The notes below the pieces were generated by a model, which saw nothing but the letters and a program-made list of their open reading frames with translations, had not been told where the DNA came from and searched no databases. From Nocardioidaceae bacterium (GTDB lineage: Bacteria > Actinomycetota > Actinomycetes > Propionibacteriales > Nocardioidaceae): 64,000 nt of DNA. Each line of letters begins with the position of its first letter. Position 1 is the stretch's first letter. This document shows, in pieces, positions 43,614 to 53,337 of this stretch. The stretch is taken from NCBI GenBank assembly GCA_018672315.1, contig CP076053.1, forward strand, positions 3,459,827 through 3,523,826, given 5' to 3'. The position numbers and the translations under genes are program-made.

Positions 43614-43646
43614 ACCCTGCCCACGGACCGGATCGGAGGTGTCGTC

Positions 43647-44771
43647 GTGACGGACTCGTCCGTGCGCGAGACCGCCGTCACCGCTCCCCACCGCCCGCTC
43701 GCCGAGCCGGTGCCCGACCCGCTCGGGACGGACCGGTCCCGCCGACGCACGACGACCTGGCTGGTCGCACTCGTCGCGGTGCTCGTGACCACGATCCTTG
43801 TCGGCGTGGGGGTCGGCGCCGTGTCCGTCCCGCCGGGCACGGTGGCCAGGATCGTCCTCGACCATCTGCTGGGCCGGCAGCCGGGTGCCGGCATCAGCGC
43901 CGCGGAGGACGCCATCGTCTGGCAGGTCCGCCTGCCGCGCGTCCTGCTCGGTGTGCTCGTCGGAGCCGGGCTGGCGGTCTGCGGGGTCGCTCTGCAGGCC
44001 ATGGTCCGCAACGTCCTGGCGGACCCGTACATCCTCGGCGTGAACTCCGGTGCCTCCAGCGGCGCCGCCGCGGCCATCCTGTTCGGGGTGGGCGCCGGTC
44101 TGGCCGAGTACGCCCTGCAGGTGACCGCCTTCCTGGGAGCCCTGGCCGCGTCACTGCTCGTCTTCGCCGTGGCCCGCACCGCGGGCCGGGTGACCTCGGT
44201 GCGCCTGCTCCTGGCCGGGGTGGCCGTCGGGTACGCCCTCTACGCCCTCACGAGCTTCCTGATCTTCGCCTCCGGCTCGGCGGAGGGGGCCCGCTCGGTC
44301 CTCTTCTGGCTGCTGGGGTCCCTGGGCCTGGCCGGCTGGGACTGGCCTCTCGCGGTCGTCGGCGTGGTCGTGATGGGCACTGTCGTGCTCCTCCTGGGCT
44401 GGGGACGCCGCCTGGATGCCCTCTCCGTGGGCGACGAGACCGCCCACACGCTCGGCGTACGCCCGGACCGGTTCCGTCTCCAGCTGCTCGTGGTCGTGGC
44501 GCTGTGCGTGGGCGTGGTCGTGGCGGCCTCCGGCAGCATCGGCTTCGTGGGCCTCGTCGTGCCCCACCTGGCGCGCCGGGCGGTCGGCGGCACCCACGCC
44601 CGGGTCGTGCCCGTCGCCGCCCTGCTCGGGGCGATCCTCCTGGTCTGGGCCGACATCGCGGCCCGCACGCTGCTGGCGCCCCAGGAGATACCCATCGGCA
44701 TCCTCACCGCGCTGGTCGGTGCCCCGTTCCTCCTCGTCCTGGTGCGCCGGCTCCACGCGCGCGCCGCCTGA
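43647..44771 (+). CDS. FecCD-family ABC transporter permease
   Basis: A 374-residue permease with about 9-10 helices. Family signatures are RLPRVLLGVLVGAGLAVCGVALQ, NPLADPYILGVNSGAS-type (here NVLADPYILGVNSGA), LLLAGVAVGYALYAL and GFVGLVVPHLARR. It forms the membrane channel of a type II importer for siderophores, cobalamin, heme or similar cofactors. The actinobacterial F420-0 transporter cassette is a close possibility. The GTG at 43647 has GGAGG at 7-nt spacing. It heads a four-gene operon behind the inverted repeat. Confidence 0.88.
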   Translation: MTDSSVRETAVTAPHRPLAEPVPDPLGTDRSRRRTTTWLVALVAVLVTTILVGVGVGAVSVPPGTVARIVLDHLLGRQPGAGISAAEDAIVWQVRLPRVLLGVLVGAGLAVCGVALQAMVRNVLADPYILGVNSGASSGAAAAILFGVGAGLAEYALQVTAFLGALAASLLVFAVARTAGRVTSVRLLLAGVAVGYALYALTSFLIFASGSAEGARSVLFWLLGSLGLAGWDWPLAVVGVVVMGTVVLLLGWGRRLDALSVGDETAHTLGVRPDRFRLQLLVVVALCVGVVVAASGSIGFVGLVVPHLARRAVGGTHARVVPVAALLGAILLVWADIAARTLLAPQEIPIGILTALVGAPFLLVLVRRLHARAA

Positions 44772-44793
44772 CCCCGATCCTGAGAGCAGACCC

Positions 44794-45813
44794 ATGACGC
44801 GCATCCCCCGCACCCTCACCACCGGACTCGCCCTGGCCGCCGCGCTGACGCTCGGCGCCTGCGGCACGTCGTCGACCGGGGCCGGCACCAGTGACACCGG
44901 TGACACCGGTGACACCGGGGCGTCCGCCGGCTACCCCGTGACCCTGGAGAACTGCGGGGCCGACGTCACGCTCGAGGAGCCGCCCGAGCGTGTCGTGCTG
45001 CTCAAGAGCGCCTCGGTCCCCTACCTCGGCGCCCTGGGAGTGCTCGACCGTGTCGAGGCACGCGCCGGCCAGTACCCCGCCGCGTACTACGACGAGGAGA
45101 CCCTGGCGGCGCTCGACCAGGTTCCCACGCTCACCGACGAGCTCGATCCCGCGGGACACCTGCAGATCTCCCGCGAGGTGGTGATCGCCCAGGAGCCCGA
45201 CCTGGTGCTCGGTGAGGTCGAGAACCTCTCCCGCTCCACCCTCGCCTCCAGCGGCATCCCGCTCCTCGAGGAACCCGCCCTGTGCGCGGAGGGGATCGAC
45301 GACCCCGGCTTCGACGACGTCGCGTCGCAGATGAGGGCGTACGGCCGTGTCTTCGACCGGCCGGCCGAGGCCGACCAGGCCGTCGAGGACCTCGAGCAGC
45401 GGCTCGCGGCCGTGCGCAGCGAGGTCGAGGACGGGACGGGACGGACGGCCGCGGTGCTCTACCCGACCGTGGGTGGTGGCACCACCTACGCCTACGGCAA
45501 CCGCAGCATGGCCGACCCCCAGCTGGAGGCGGCCGGGCTGACGAACGTGTTCGGTGACGTGGACGAGCGCGTCGTCGAGGTGACCCTCGAGGAGCTGCTC
45601 GGCCGGGACCCCGACGTGCTCGTGCTGCTGCACAGCGAGGGCGAGCCGGGCCCCGTGCAGGACGCCCTGACCGGCCTCCCCGGTGCCGAGGACCTCACCG
45701 CGGTGCGCGAGGACCAGGTCATGGTGCAGCTGTTCAACTTCACCGAGCCGCCGTCGCCGCTGGTCGTGGACGGCCTCGAGCAGATCGTGGACAGGTTCGG
45801 GGCCGGGTCGTGA
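44794..45813 (+). CDS. ABC transporter substrate-binding lipoprotein (periplasmic binding protein type III)
   Basis: A 339-residue binding protein with a signal peptide (TTGLALAAALTLGAC) and a lipobox at Cys23. The mature part begins with a 9-bp-repeat-coded (Gly/Asp/Thr) linker, then YPVTLENCGADVTLEEPPERVV, as in type III (BtuF/FhuD-like) binding proteins; LAALDQVPTLTDELDP and VIAQEPDLVLGEVEN are further landmarks. It captures the cargo at the outer face and delivers it to the permease. The LENCGADVT start is shared with the putative F420-0 binding proteins (TIGR03868, from memory); iron-siderophore is the alternative. Confidence 0.85.
   Translation: MTRIPRTLTTGLALAAALTLGACGTSSTGAGTSDTGDTGDTGASAGYPVTLENCGADVTLEEPPERVVLLKSASVPYLGALGVLDRVEARAGQYPAAYYDEETLAALDQVPTLTDELDPAGHLQISREVVIAQEPDLVLGEVENLSRSTLASSGIPLLEEPALCAEGIDDPGFDDVASQMRAYGRVFDRPAEADQAVEDLEQRLAAVRSEVEDGTGRTAAVLYPTVGGGTTYAYGNRSMADPQLEAAGLTNVFGDVDERVVEVTLEELLGRDPDVLVLLHSEGEPGPVQDALTGLPGAEDLTAVREDQVMVQLFNFTEPPSPLVVDGLEQIVDRFGAGS
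44891..44917. repeat. 9-bp repeat, three copies of GTGACACCG
   Basis: In-frame repeat encoding Asp-Thr-Gly units in the linker just after the lipidated Cys of the binding protein. Confidence 0.85.
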
Positions 45814-46616
45814 TCGAGGCCCACGGCCTGTCCTGGGCGTACGGCCACGACCGCGTGCTCGACGCGGTCTCGCTGGCCACGCCACCGGGACGGGTGCTCG
45901 GCCTGATCGGCCCCAACGGCAGCGGCAAGACCACCCTGCTGCGTCTGCTCCACGGCGCCCTCACCAGCCGCACCGGCACCGTGGAGGTCGACGGGGAGCC
46001 CCTCGCGGATCTCTCCCCCGTCGAGGTGGCACGACGTGTCGCGGTGGTGGTGCAGGAAGACGGTGGCGAGAGCGTCATGACCGTCGCCGAGACCGTGCTG
46101 CTGGGGCGTACGCCGCACCTCGGCACGTGGCAGCGGACCGGCGAGGATGACCGCCGCATCGCCGGGGACGCACTGTCGCGTGTCGGTGCCACGCACCTGG
46201 CCGCGCGTCCGTTCGCCCTGCTCTCCGGCGGGGAGCGTCAGCGGGTGCTGATCGCGCGCGCCCTCGCCCAGCGCACCACGCACCTGCTGCTCGACGAGCC
46301 GACCAACCATCTCGACGTCCGCTACCAGCACGAGGTGCTGGGCCTCGTACGCCGTCTTGCCACCGACCTCGCCACGACGACCGTCGTCGTGCTCCACGAC
46401 CTGAACCTCGCGGCGCGCTACTGCGACGAGCTCGTGCTGCTCGGCGGGGGCGGCGTGGCGGCATCCGGTGCCACGCGCGAGGTCCTGGTCCCCGAGGTCC
46501 TCGAACCTGTCTACGGCATCGGCGTGGACCCGCTCGAGGTGGACGGCCGCCTGCACCTGCTCTTCGACCCCGACCGGCCGGTGCGCCAGGCCCGCACCCA
46601 GGAGAGGACCGCATGA
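45810..46616 (+). CDS. ABC transporter ATP-binding protein (FepC/BtuD-like)
   Basis: A 268-residue ABC ATPase. Walker A is GPNGSGKTTLL, the Q-loop is VVVQEDGGE, the signature is LLSGGERQRVLIARAL, Walker B is HLLLDEPTNHLD, and the H-loop is VVLHDLNLAARY. This arrangement (LLxxGR in TVLLGRTPHLGTW) is typical of FecE-type subunits. Its GTG overlaps the binding-protein stop (GTGA, 4 nt), and its 3' end overlaps the methyltransferase by 4 nt. Confidence 0.92.
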   Translation: MIEAHGLSWAYGHDRVLDAVSLATPPGRVLGLIGPNGSGKTTLLRLLHGALTSRTGTVEVDGEPLADLSPVEVARRVAVVVQEDGGESVMTVAETVLLGRTPHLGTWQRTGEDDRRIAGDALSRVGATHLAARPFALLSGGERQRVLIARALAQRTTHLLLDEPTNHLDVRYQHEVLGLVRRLATDLATTTVVVLHDLNLAARYCDELVLLGGGGVAASGATREVLVPEVLEPVYGIGVDPLEVDGRLHLLFDPDRPVRQARTQERTA

Positions 46617-47365
46617 CCCCGCTCGACCCGACCACCACCGGCAGCGCCACCATGGCCGGCAGCAGCACCGACGTCGACCTGCAGGAGCGCATCGACGCCT
46701 ACTGGGACGACCGGGCAGCCTCCTACGACGCCTACCAGCAGCGCCCCGAGCGGTTCGCCGCCGACTGCGGGGCGTGGGCGCGCGTGTGGGCCTCGGCGCT
46801 TCCGGCAGCGCCGGCGCGGGTGCTGGACGTGGGCTGCGGCAGCGGCCACGTCGCGCTGCTGCTGGCCGACCTCGGGCACGACGTGCTGGGCCTGGACCGG
46901 TCGCACGAGATGCTCGCCATCGCACGAGCACACGCAGCCGCGCGAGGGTCCTCCGCGACGTTCCGTCACGGCGACGCCCACGACCCCGACCTGGAGCCGG
47001 GCTCCTTCGACGCCGTCGTCGGCCGCTACGTGATGTGGACGCTGCGCGACCCCGTGGTCGCGGTCGAGCGCTGGACGCGTCTCCTGCGACCCGGCGGGGT
47101 CGTCGCCGTCGTCGACGCCCGATGGAGCCGGGAGGGCCTCGGCGGCATGTACGGCGTCCGTCCCCGCACCGCGCTGCCGCTCGCCGACGCGACGTCCATC
47201 GACGACACGGCGGAGGCCGTGCGGGCCGGTGGTCTGGTGGACGTGACCGTGACCCCCCTGACCGAGATCCGCGAGCTCGACGAGGCGTACGGGGTCGCCC
47301 CCGGCCACGACCTGGTGCAGCAGTACCTCGTGTCCGGGAGGACCGCTCAGGCCTCCAGCACGTAG
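46613..47365 (+). CDS. Class I SAM-dependent methyltransferase
   Basis: A 250-residue methyltransferase. Motif I is VLDVGCGSGHVALLLADLGHDV, motif II region is ATFRHGDAHDPDLEPGSFDAVV, followed by GRYVMWTLRDPVVAVERW and LRPGGVVAVVDARW. It is the last gene of the ABC operon, coupled by a 4-nt ATGA overlap, so it probably modifies the imported compound or a related metabolite. The substrate is unknown; UbiE/ArsM-like members share this layout but lack of Cys motifs argues against ArsM. Its 3' end overlaps kdpE (convergent) by 19 nt. Confidence 0.87.
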   Translation: MTPLDPTTTGSATMAGSSTDVDLQERIDAYWDDRAASYDAYQQRPERFAADCGAWARVWASALPAAPARVLDVGCGSGHVALLLADLGHDVLGLDRSHEMLAIARAHAAARGSSATFRHGDAHDPDLEPGSFDAVVGRYVMWTLRDPVVAVERWTRLLRPGGVVAVVDARWSREGLGGMYGVRPRTALPLADATSIDDTAEAVRAGGLVDVTVTPLTEIRELDEAYGVAPGHDLVQQYLVSGRTAQASST

Positions 47366-48045
47366 CCCAGGCCCGGCGACGTCACGAGGTGTCGCGGGCG
47401 CGCAGGGTCCTGCTCCAGCTTGCGACGCAGCTGTGCGGCGTAGACCCGCAGGTAGTGGCTCTCCTGGCTGTACGCCGGCCCCCAGACCTCACGCAGCAGC
47501 TGCTCGCGGGTGACGAGACGGCCGAGGTTGCGGGCCAGCAGCTCGAGGAAGGCCCACTCGGTGGGCGTCAACCTGACCTCGTCGTCGCCGCGTCGCACCC
47601 TCTTGCGGGCCAGGTCGATCGTCAGGTCGCCGACGGTGACCGTGGGTTCTGCCTCGGGCACGCCGGACCTCCCCCGTCGCACGGCCGCCCGGAGGCGGGC
47701 CATCAGCTCGTCCATGGCGAAGGGTTTGGTGACGTAGTCGTCGGCACCCAGGTCGAGTGCCTCGATCTTGTCGTCGCCGTGTTGCCGGGCCGAGAGGACG
47801 ACGATGGGTACGTCGGTCCAGCCGCGGATCCCGGCGACCACCTCGGTGCCGTCCATGTCGGGGAGGCCAAGGTCGAGCAGCACGACCTCGGGATGCGCCG
47901 AGGCGACCGCCCCCAGGGCTGCGGCCCCGTTCGCCGCCGTGGTCACCTGCCACCCGGCGGCCCGCAGGTTGATGGCCAGGGCCCGAGCGAGGGCGGGTTC
48001 GTCGTCGACCACCAGGACGCGATGACGTGCCGTTCCCCTGGTCAT
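47347..48045 (-). CDS. kdpE: KdpE response regulator
   Basis: A 232-residue OmpR-family regulator. The receiver domain has the acidic pair VDDEPALAR (D14, D15) and the phospho-acceptor Asp58 in VVLLDLGLPDMDG; K in VLSARQHGDDKIE and the winged helix domain (GDLTIDLARKRVRRGDDEVRLTPTE) follow. With KdpD it activates kdpFABC at low K+ or osmotic stress. The GTG/ATG start overlaps the kdpD stop by 4 nt. Convergent overlap with the methyltransferase at the 3' end is 19 nt. Confidence 0.95.
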   Translation of the reverse strand: MTRGTARHRVLVVDDEPALARALAINLRAAGWQVTTAANGAAALGAVASAHPEVVLLDLGLPDMDGTEVVAGIRGWTDVPIVVLSARQHGDDKIEALDLGADDYVTKPFAMDELMARLRAAVRRGRSGVPEAEPTVTVGDLTIDLARKRVRRGDDEVRLTPTEWAFLELLARNLGRLVTREQLLREVWGPAYSQESHYLRVYAAQLRRKLEQDPARPRHLVTSPGLGYVLEA

Positions 48046-50570
48046 GCCCTCACCTCCGCCATGTCGCAGGGAACCGTCAGCACCATGGTCAGTCCCCCAC
48101 CCGGGGTGTCCTCGGCCGCGAGGGTGCCGCCCAACGCCTCGGTGAGACCGCTGGCCACCGCCAGTCCCAGCCCGAGCCCCCCCGGCCCGGAGTCGTCGAG
48201 GCGCTGGAACGGCTCGAACATCTGCTCCCGACGGTCAGACGGGACGCCGGGTCCCCTGTCGACCACGAGCACCTCGATCACACCGCGGTCCACCCTCGCC
48301 AGCACCCGGACCGGGACCGGGTCCGACACCCGGACGGCGTTGTCCACGAGGTTCGCGACGACGCGCCCTAGCATCCCGGGGTCCGTGCTCACCAGCGGTG
48401 AGGTCTCGTCGAGGTCCAGGCTGACGGCACCCGGCAGATGCCCACTGACCGCCACCGGCAGCACCTCCTCGAGGCTGAAGTCCCGCTCCGAGGGAAGGAG
48501 CAGGCCGGCCTGGACCCGGGAGAGGTCCAGCAGGTCGTCGATGAGGCTCTCGAGCCGCCCCGTGGACTCCGCCAGGGTGCCCAGCAGGGCGTCGCGGTCC
48601 TCGGCCTCCAGGGTCCGGTGCCCGAGACCGTCGATGGAGGCCCGCATCACCGCCAGCGGGGTGCGCAGGTCGTGGGAGACCGCTCGCAGCAGGGCCGTGG
48701 AGGTCGTCTGCGCGCCCTCCAGCGCCAGGGCGCGCTCGTCGCGAGCGCGGAGCCGTCGGTACTCCAGCACCAGGGACGCCTGCAGCGCGAAGGCCTCGAG
48801 GACGCGTCGGTCCCCGGCTCGCAGAGGTTCTCCGCGCAAGCAGAGCACGTGTCCGTCGTCCACCCGCAGCCGGTTGTCCGCCTCGGCGGGGACGCACGGG
48901 GGCGACTCCCCCGCCGATGCCGTGACGCGCCAGGCGCCCGCCTCGACCGGCTCGCGGGACAGCAGCGAGACCGAGGTCTGGCCGAAGACCTCGCGGACAC
49001 GGGCGCACACCGCCTCAGCGGTGTCCTGCCCGGTGAGCACGGACCGCGACAGCGCAGACATCGTCGCTGCCTCGGTGCGTGCGCGGACGGCGTCGGACGC
49101 TCGTCGCGCCGCACGGTCGACGACCGAGGCCACCGCCACCGCGACGGCGACGTAGACGGCCAGGACCACCACGTCGACGGGCTGGGAGATCGTGAGTCGG
49201 TCGAGCGGCTCGGTGAAGTTCCAGTTGAGCAGCACGAACCCGGTCACGGCACTGGCCAGCGCGGGAGCCAGTCCACCCACCATCGCCACGAGCACGGTGA
49301 CGGAGAGGAAGAGGAGCTCGGCCAGGGCGAGCTGGTCCGGTCCCGTGGTCCCGCGCACGACCCAGGTGAGCACCAGCGGGAGCAGGAGGGCCGCGAGCCA
49401 GCCGAGCACGCGGCGACGCATCCCGAGGGCGGGGCCGCGCCGGATGAGGAGTCCGGGCCCCGCCGCCCGGTCGTGGGTCACGAGGTGCACGTCGATGCTG
49501 CCCGCCAACGAGGCCACCCGGTCACCGGTGGACCCGGCCAGCAACCGGCGTACGCGATGGTGCCGTGACACCCCGACGACCACCATGGTGGCGTTGGCCC
49601 CGGCGGCGAAGTCCACGACCGCGGCCGCGACGTCCTCGCCCACCACGGGGTGCACGCTCGCACCGAGGTCGCGGGCCAGCTCGTGGAGCTGCGTGAGCCC
49701 CGAGGAGTCGGCGGTGCGCAGACCGTCGTCGGCGATCACGTGGACCGCCATCAGGTCGGAGCCAGCCGCGCGCTGGGCCAGCCGCGCGCCGCGACGGAGC
49801 AGCGTCGCCGACTCGTCGCCCCCGGTGACGGCGACGACGATCCGCTCCTTGGTCGGCCAGCTGTGCTCGATCCGGTGGGCGCGCCGGTAGTCGCCCAGTG
49901 CGTCGTCCACGCGGTCGGCGAGCCACAGCAGGGCCAGCTCCCTCAGCGCGGTCAGGTTGCCCACCCGGAAGTACGAGGCCAGGGAGGCGTCGACCCGCTC
50001 GGGTCGGTAGATGTTGCCGTGGGCCATCCGACGACGCAGCGCGTCCGGGGCCATGTCGACCAGCTGGATCTGGTCGGCGGTCCGCACGACCTCGTCGGGG
50101 ACGGTCTCGCGCTGCCGGACCCCGATGATGCGCTCGACCTCGTCGTTGAGCGACTCCAGGTGCTGGATGTTGACGGTGGTGATGACGTCGATGCCGGCGT
50201 CCCGCAGCTCCTCGATGTCGTGGATGCGCTTGGGGTTGCGGCTTCCCGGGACGTTGGTGTGCGCCAACTCGTCGACCAGCGCCACGGTCGGTCGGCGCGC
50301 GAGGACGGCGTCGGGGTCCAGCTCGGTGAAGGTGGTCCCCCGGTGCTCGATGATCCGTCGGGGCACCACCTCCAGGCCCTGGAGCATCGCCTCTGTGTGC
50401 TGACGACCGTGGGTCTCGACGTACGCCACGACCACGTCGGTGCCCCGATCGAGCCGTCGACGGGCCTCGCCGAGCATCGCGTACGTCTTGCCGACGCCCG
50501 GCGCTGCGCCGAGGTAGACGGTCAGCCTGCCCCGGCGCCTCGACGGCGTCCCCGCGACCTGGTCCTCCAC
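48042..50570 (-). CDS. kdpD: KdpD sensor histidine kinase
   Basis: An 842-residue KdpD. The N-terminal KdpD domain has Walker A GAAPGVGKTYAML (21-33) and VALVDELAHTNVPG (Walker B region); a USP-like domain follows (to about 370), then four membrane helices (TWVVRGTTGPDQLALAEL region to about 490), a GAF-like part, and the HisKA/HATPase core: H-box AVSHDLRTPLAVMRAS, N-box NLVDNAVRVSD, G-box GGLGLGLAVASGL. Senses K+ and turgor. I use GTG at 50570 with GGGAGG at 9 nt; the frame extends 47 codons upstream into kdpC. Confidence 0.94.
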   Translation of the reverse strand: MEDQVAGTPSRRRGRLTVYLGAAPGVGKTYAMLGEARRRLDRGTDVVVAYVETHGRQHTEAMLQGLEVVPRRIIEHRGTTFTELDPDAVLARRPTVALVDELAHTNVPGSRNPKRIHDIEELRDAGIDVITTVNIQHLESLNDEVERIIGVRQRETVPDEVVRTADQIQLVDMAPDALRRRMAHGNIYRPERVDASLASYFRVGNLTALRELALLWLADRVDDALGDYRRAHRIEHSWPTKERIVVAVTGGDESATLLRRGARLAQRAAGSDLMAVHVIADDGLRTADSSGLTQLHELARDLGASVHPVVGEDVAAAVVDFAAGANATMVVVGVSRHHRVRRLLAGSTGDRVASLAGSIDVHLVTHDRAAGPGLLIRRGPALGMRRRVLGWLAALLLPLVLTWVVRGTTGPDQLALAELLFLSVTVLVAMVGGLAPALASAVTGFVLLNWNFTEPLDRLTISQPVDVVVLAVYVAVAVAVASVVDRAARRASDAVRARTEAATMSALSRSVLTGQDTAEAVCARVREVFGQTSVSLLSREPVEAGAWRVTASAGESPPCVPAEADNRLRVDDGHVLCLRGEPLRAGDRRVLEAFALQASLVLEYRRLRARDERALALEGAQTTSTALLRAVSHDLRTPLAVMRASIDGLGHRTLEAEDRDALLGTLAESTGRLESLIDDLLDLSRVQAGLLLPSERDFSLEEVLPVAVSGHLPGAVSLDLDETSPLVSTDPGMLGRVVANLVDNAVRVSDPVPVRVLARVDRGVIEVLVVDRGPGVPSDRREQMFEPFQRLDDSGPGGLGLGLAVASGLTEALGGTLAAEDTPGGGLTMVLTVPCDMAEVRA

Positions 50571-50589
50571 GGCGTCGATCCTCCCACCG

Positions 50590-51207
50590 TCAGCCGGCGT
50601 CGTCGGCGAGGGCGCGCACCGCGATGTTGAGCCCCAGCACGTCCACCCTGGGCTCGCCGAGCACGCCGAACGTACGCGCCTGCGTGTGCTCCTCGACGAG
50701 CCCGGAGACACGGGCCTCCCTCAGACCCTGGGCATCCGCGACCCGGGGCACCTGAAGGGCGGCGAACTCGGGCGAGATGTGCGGGTCCAAGCCCGAGGCG
50801 CTCGCCGTGACGGCGTCCGCGGGCACCTCCTCGGCACGGACCCCTTCTCGAGCGGCGAGACCGGCGAGGCGGTCCTCGACGCTGGCGAGGAGCTCCGGGT
50901 TCTCCGGACCCAGGTTCGATCCCGACGTCGCCAGGGGGTCGTACCCCTCACCGGCGGCGGAGGGGCGAGGCATGAAGAGACCTGCGTCGTCCACGACCTG
51001 ACCCAGCAGAGCCGATCCGACGGCCCGATCGGGATCCTCGGTGCGCTCCCCCGTCGCGGTGACGAGTGAGCCCTCGGCCTGCCACGGGAACGCGACCTGC
51101 GCGATGCCGGTGACGGTCAACGGGTAGAGCACGCCGAGCACGACGGTCATCAGCAGGAGCACCCGCAGGCCGGCGGAGCACTGACGGGCGAAGGACAGGA
51201 GAGTCAT
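50590..51207 (-). CDS. kdpC: Potassium-transporting ATPase subunit C
   Basis: A 205-residue KdpC with one N-terminal helix (VLLLMTVVLGVLYPLTVTGIAQ) and the conserved YDPLATSGSNLGP, ASASGLDPHISPEFAALQVPRVA block. It bridges KdpA and KdpB and is needed for high-affinity K+ uptake. Lies 9 nt after kdpB. The ATG at 51207 is preceded by the usual GAGG-type ribosome site. Confidence 0.95.
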   Translation of the reverse strand: MTLLSFARQCSAGLRVLLLMTVVLGVLYPLTVTGIAQVAFPWQAEGSLVTATGERTEDPDRAVGSALLGQVVDDAGLFMPRPSAAGEGYDPLATSGSNLGPENPELLASVEDRLAGLAAREGVRAEEVPADAVTASASGLDPHISPEFAALQVPRVADAQGLREARVSGLVEEHTQARTFGVLGEPRVDVLGLNIAVRALADDAG

Positions 51208-51216
51208 GGCAGGGCC

Positions 51217-53337
51217 TCACAGACCGGGGACGAGGGAGACGAGGAGGTCGAGCAGCTTGATGCCGAGGAAGGGCGCGACGAGTCCGCCCACCCCGTAGAT
51301 CGCCAGGTTTCGACGCAGCAGCGCCGAGGCGCTCGCGGGTCGGTACGCGACACCGCGCAGGGCGAGCGGGACCAGGGCGACGATGACCAGGGCGTTGAAG
51401 ACGACGGCGGAGACGATCGCCGACTGCGGGCTGGACAGCCGCATGACGTTGAGGACGTCGAGCGCAGGGAAGGCGACGAGGAACATCGCCGGGAGGATCG
51501 CGAAGTACTTCGCGATGTCGTTGGCCACGGAGAACGTCGTCAGCGCGCCACGCGTGATCAGGAGCTGCTTGCCGATCTCGACCACCGCGATGAGCTTGGT
51601 CGGGTCCGAGTCGAGGTCGACCATGTTGCCTGCCTCCTTGGCCGCCGCCGTGCCGCTGTTCATCGCCACGCCGACGTCGGCCTGTGCCAGCGCGGGCGCG
51701 TCGTTGGTGCCGTCGCCGCACATCGCCACCATGCGTCCGCCGGCCTGCTCCCGTGTGATGAGGGCCAGCTTGTCCTCCGGGGTGGCCTCGGCGAGCACCT
51801 CGTCGACGCCGGCCTCCGCGGCGATGGCCTTCGCGGTGACCTCGTTGTCGCCGGTCACCATGACGGTACGGATGCCCATGGCCCGCAGCTGCTCGAAACG
51901 TTCTCGGATCCCCTGCTTGACGACGTCCTTGAGGTGCACGACACCCAGGAGCCGGCCCGCAGCGTCCGTGCCGTCCTTCGCGGCGACCACCAGCGGCGTA
52001 CCTCCGGTGGCGCTGATCGAGGCCACGACGCTCTCGAGCTCGGCGGTCGCCGCGGCGTCGTGACTCGCGCCGGAGGCCTGGACCCAATCACGCACCGCGG
52101 TTCCGGCCCCCTTCCGCAGCTGCTGTCCGTCCGGCAGGTCGACGCCGCTCATCCGCGTGGCCGCGGAGAACTCGACCATCGCTGAGTCGTCGGGCAGGTC
52201 GCCGGACACGCCCCGGTCCCGGACGAGGTCGACGATGCTGCGGCCCTCGGGGGTCTCGTCGGCGAGTGAGGCGAGCAGGGCGGCTCGGGCCAGCTCCTCG
52301 GGGCTCGTTCCCCCCACGGGGTGCAGCTCGCTGGCGCGACGGTTGCCGTGGGTGATGGTGCCGGTCTTGTCGAGCAGGAGCACGTCGACGTCGCCCGCAG
52401 CCTCGACGGCGCGACCCGACATGGCCAGCACGTTGCGCTGGACGAGCCGGTCCATGCCCGCGATGCCGATGGCGGAGAGCAGGGCGCCGATGGTCGTCGG
52501 GATGAGGCAGACGAGCAGCGCGATCAGCACGACGAGCGACTGACCGGCGCCGGAGTAGTCGGCGACCGGGGCGAGGGAGACGACGACGACACCGAAGACG
52601 ACCGTCAGCGACCCGAGCAGCACCGACAGCGCGCGCTCGTTCGGTGTGCGCTGCCGTTCCGACCCCTCGACCAGGGCGATCATGCGGTCGACGAACGATG
52701 CCCCGGGTTCGGCGACGACACGCACGACGATGCGGTCCGAGAGCACCACGGTGCCTCCGGTGACCGCGCTGCGGTCCCCGCCGGACTCACGGATGACGGG
52801 CGCGGACTCACCGGTGACCGCGGACTCGTCGACCGAGGCGACGCCCGCGACGACCTCGCCGTCCCCGGGGATGCGCTGGCCGGCATGCACCATGACGACG
52901 TCGCCCGGTCTCAGTGCCGTGCTGGGCACCTCCTCCAGCGGGAGGTCATCCGCCATCGGGTCCTGGTGCCGGTCCGTGCCTCCGCGGAGACGCCACGCGA
53001 CGGTCTCGGACTGCAGCTCGCGCAGGCTGGCGGCCTGTGCGCGGCCGCGTCCCTCGGCCGTCGCTTCTGCCAGGGTGCCGAAGAGCACCGTGAGCCACAG
53101 CCACACCGCGACGCTCCACCCCAGGACCGAGGGGTCGAGGACCGAGAGCACGGTCGTCGTGGCCGCACCGAGCTCGACCACGAGCATGATGGGCGTGGCG
53201 AGCAGCTCTCGCGGATGCAGCTTGCGTACGGCTGCCGGGAGGTTCTCCCGCAGCTGGACCGCCAGCCGTGTCGGCTCCGTGGCCGGCGGACCGTCGGAGG
53301 GACGGGAGACGGTGGCGGTGCTGACACGCGTGCTCAT
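51217..53337 (-). CDS. kdpB: Potassium-transporting P-type ATPase subunit B
   Basis: A 706-residue P-type ATPase. The actuator TGES is at 175-178, the phosphorylated Asp323 in [13 protein letters not shown], and the hinge has [24 protein letters not shown]. Membrane helices M1-M6 flank these. It hydrolyses ATP to drive K+ uptake through KdpA. The ATG at 53337 overlaps the kdpA stop by 4 nt; a longer open frame upstream belongs to another frame of kdpA. Confidence 0.97.
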   Translation of the reverse strand: MSTRVSTATVSRPSDGPPATEPTRLAVQLRENLPAAVRKLHPRELLATPIMLVVELGAATTTVLSVLDPSVLGWSVAVWLWLTVLFGTLAEATAEGRGRAQAASLRELQSETVAWRLRGGTDRHQDPMADDLPLEEVPSTALRPGDVVMVHAGQRIPGDGEVVAGVASVDESAVTGESAPVIRESGGDRSAVTGGTVVLSDRIVVRVVAEPGASFVDRMIALVEGSERQRTPNERALSVLLGSLTVVFGVVVVSLAPVADYSGAGQSLVVLIALLVCLIPTTIGALLSAIGIAGMDRLVQRNVLAMSGRAVEAAGDVDVLLLDKTGTITHGNRRASELHPVGGTSPEELARAALLASLADETPEGRSIVDLVRDRGVSGDLPDDSAMVEFSAATRMSGVDLPDGQQLRKGAGTAVRDWVQASGASHDAAATAELESVVASISATGGTPLVVAAKDGTDAAGRLLGVVHLKDVVKQGIRERFEQLRAMGIRTVMVTGDNEVTAKAIAAEAGVDEVLAEATPEDKLALITREQAGGRMVAMCGDGTNDAPALAQADVGVAMNSGTAAAKEAGNMVDLDSDPTKLIAVVEIGKQLLITRGALTTFSVANDIAKYFAILPAMFLVAFPALDVLNVMRLSSPQSAIVSAVVFNALVIVALVPLALRGVAYRPASASALLRRNLAIYGVGGLVAPFLGIKLLDLLVSLVPGL

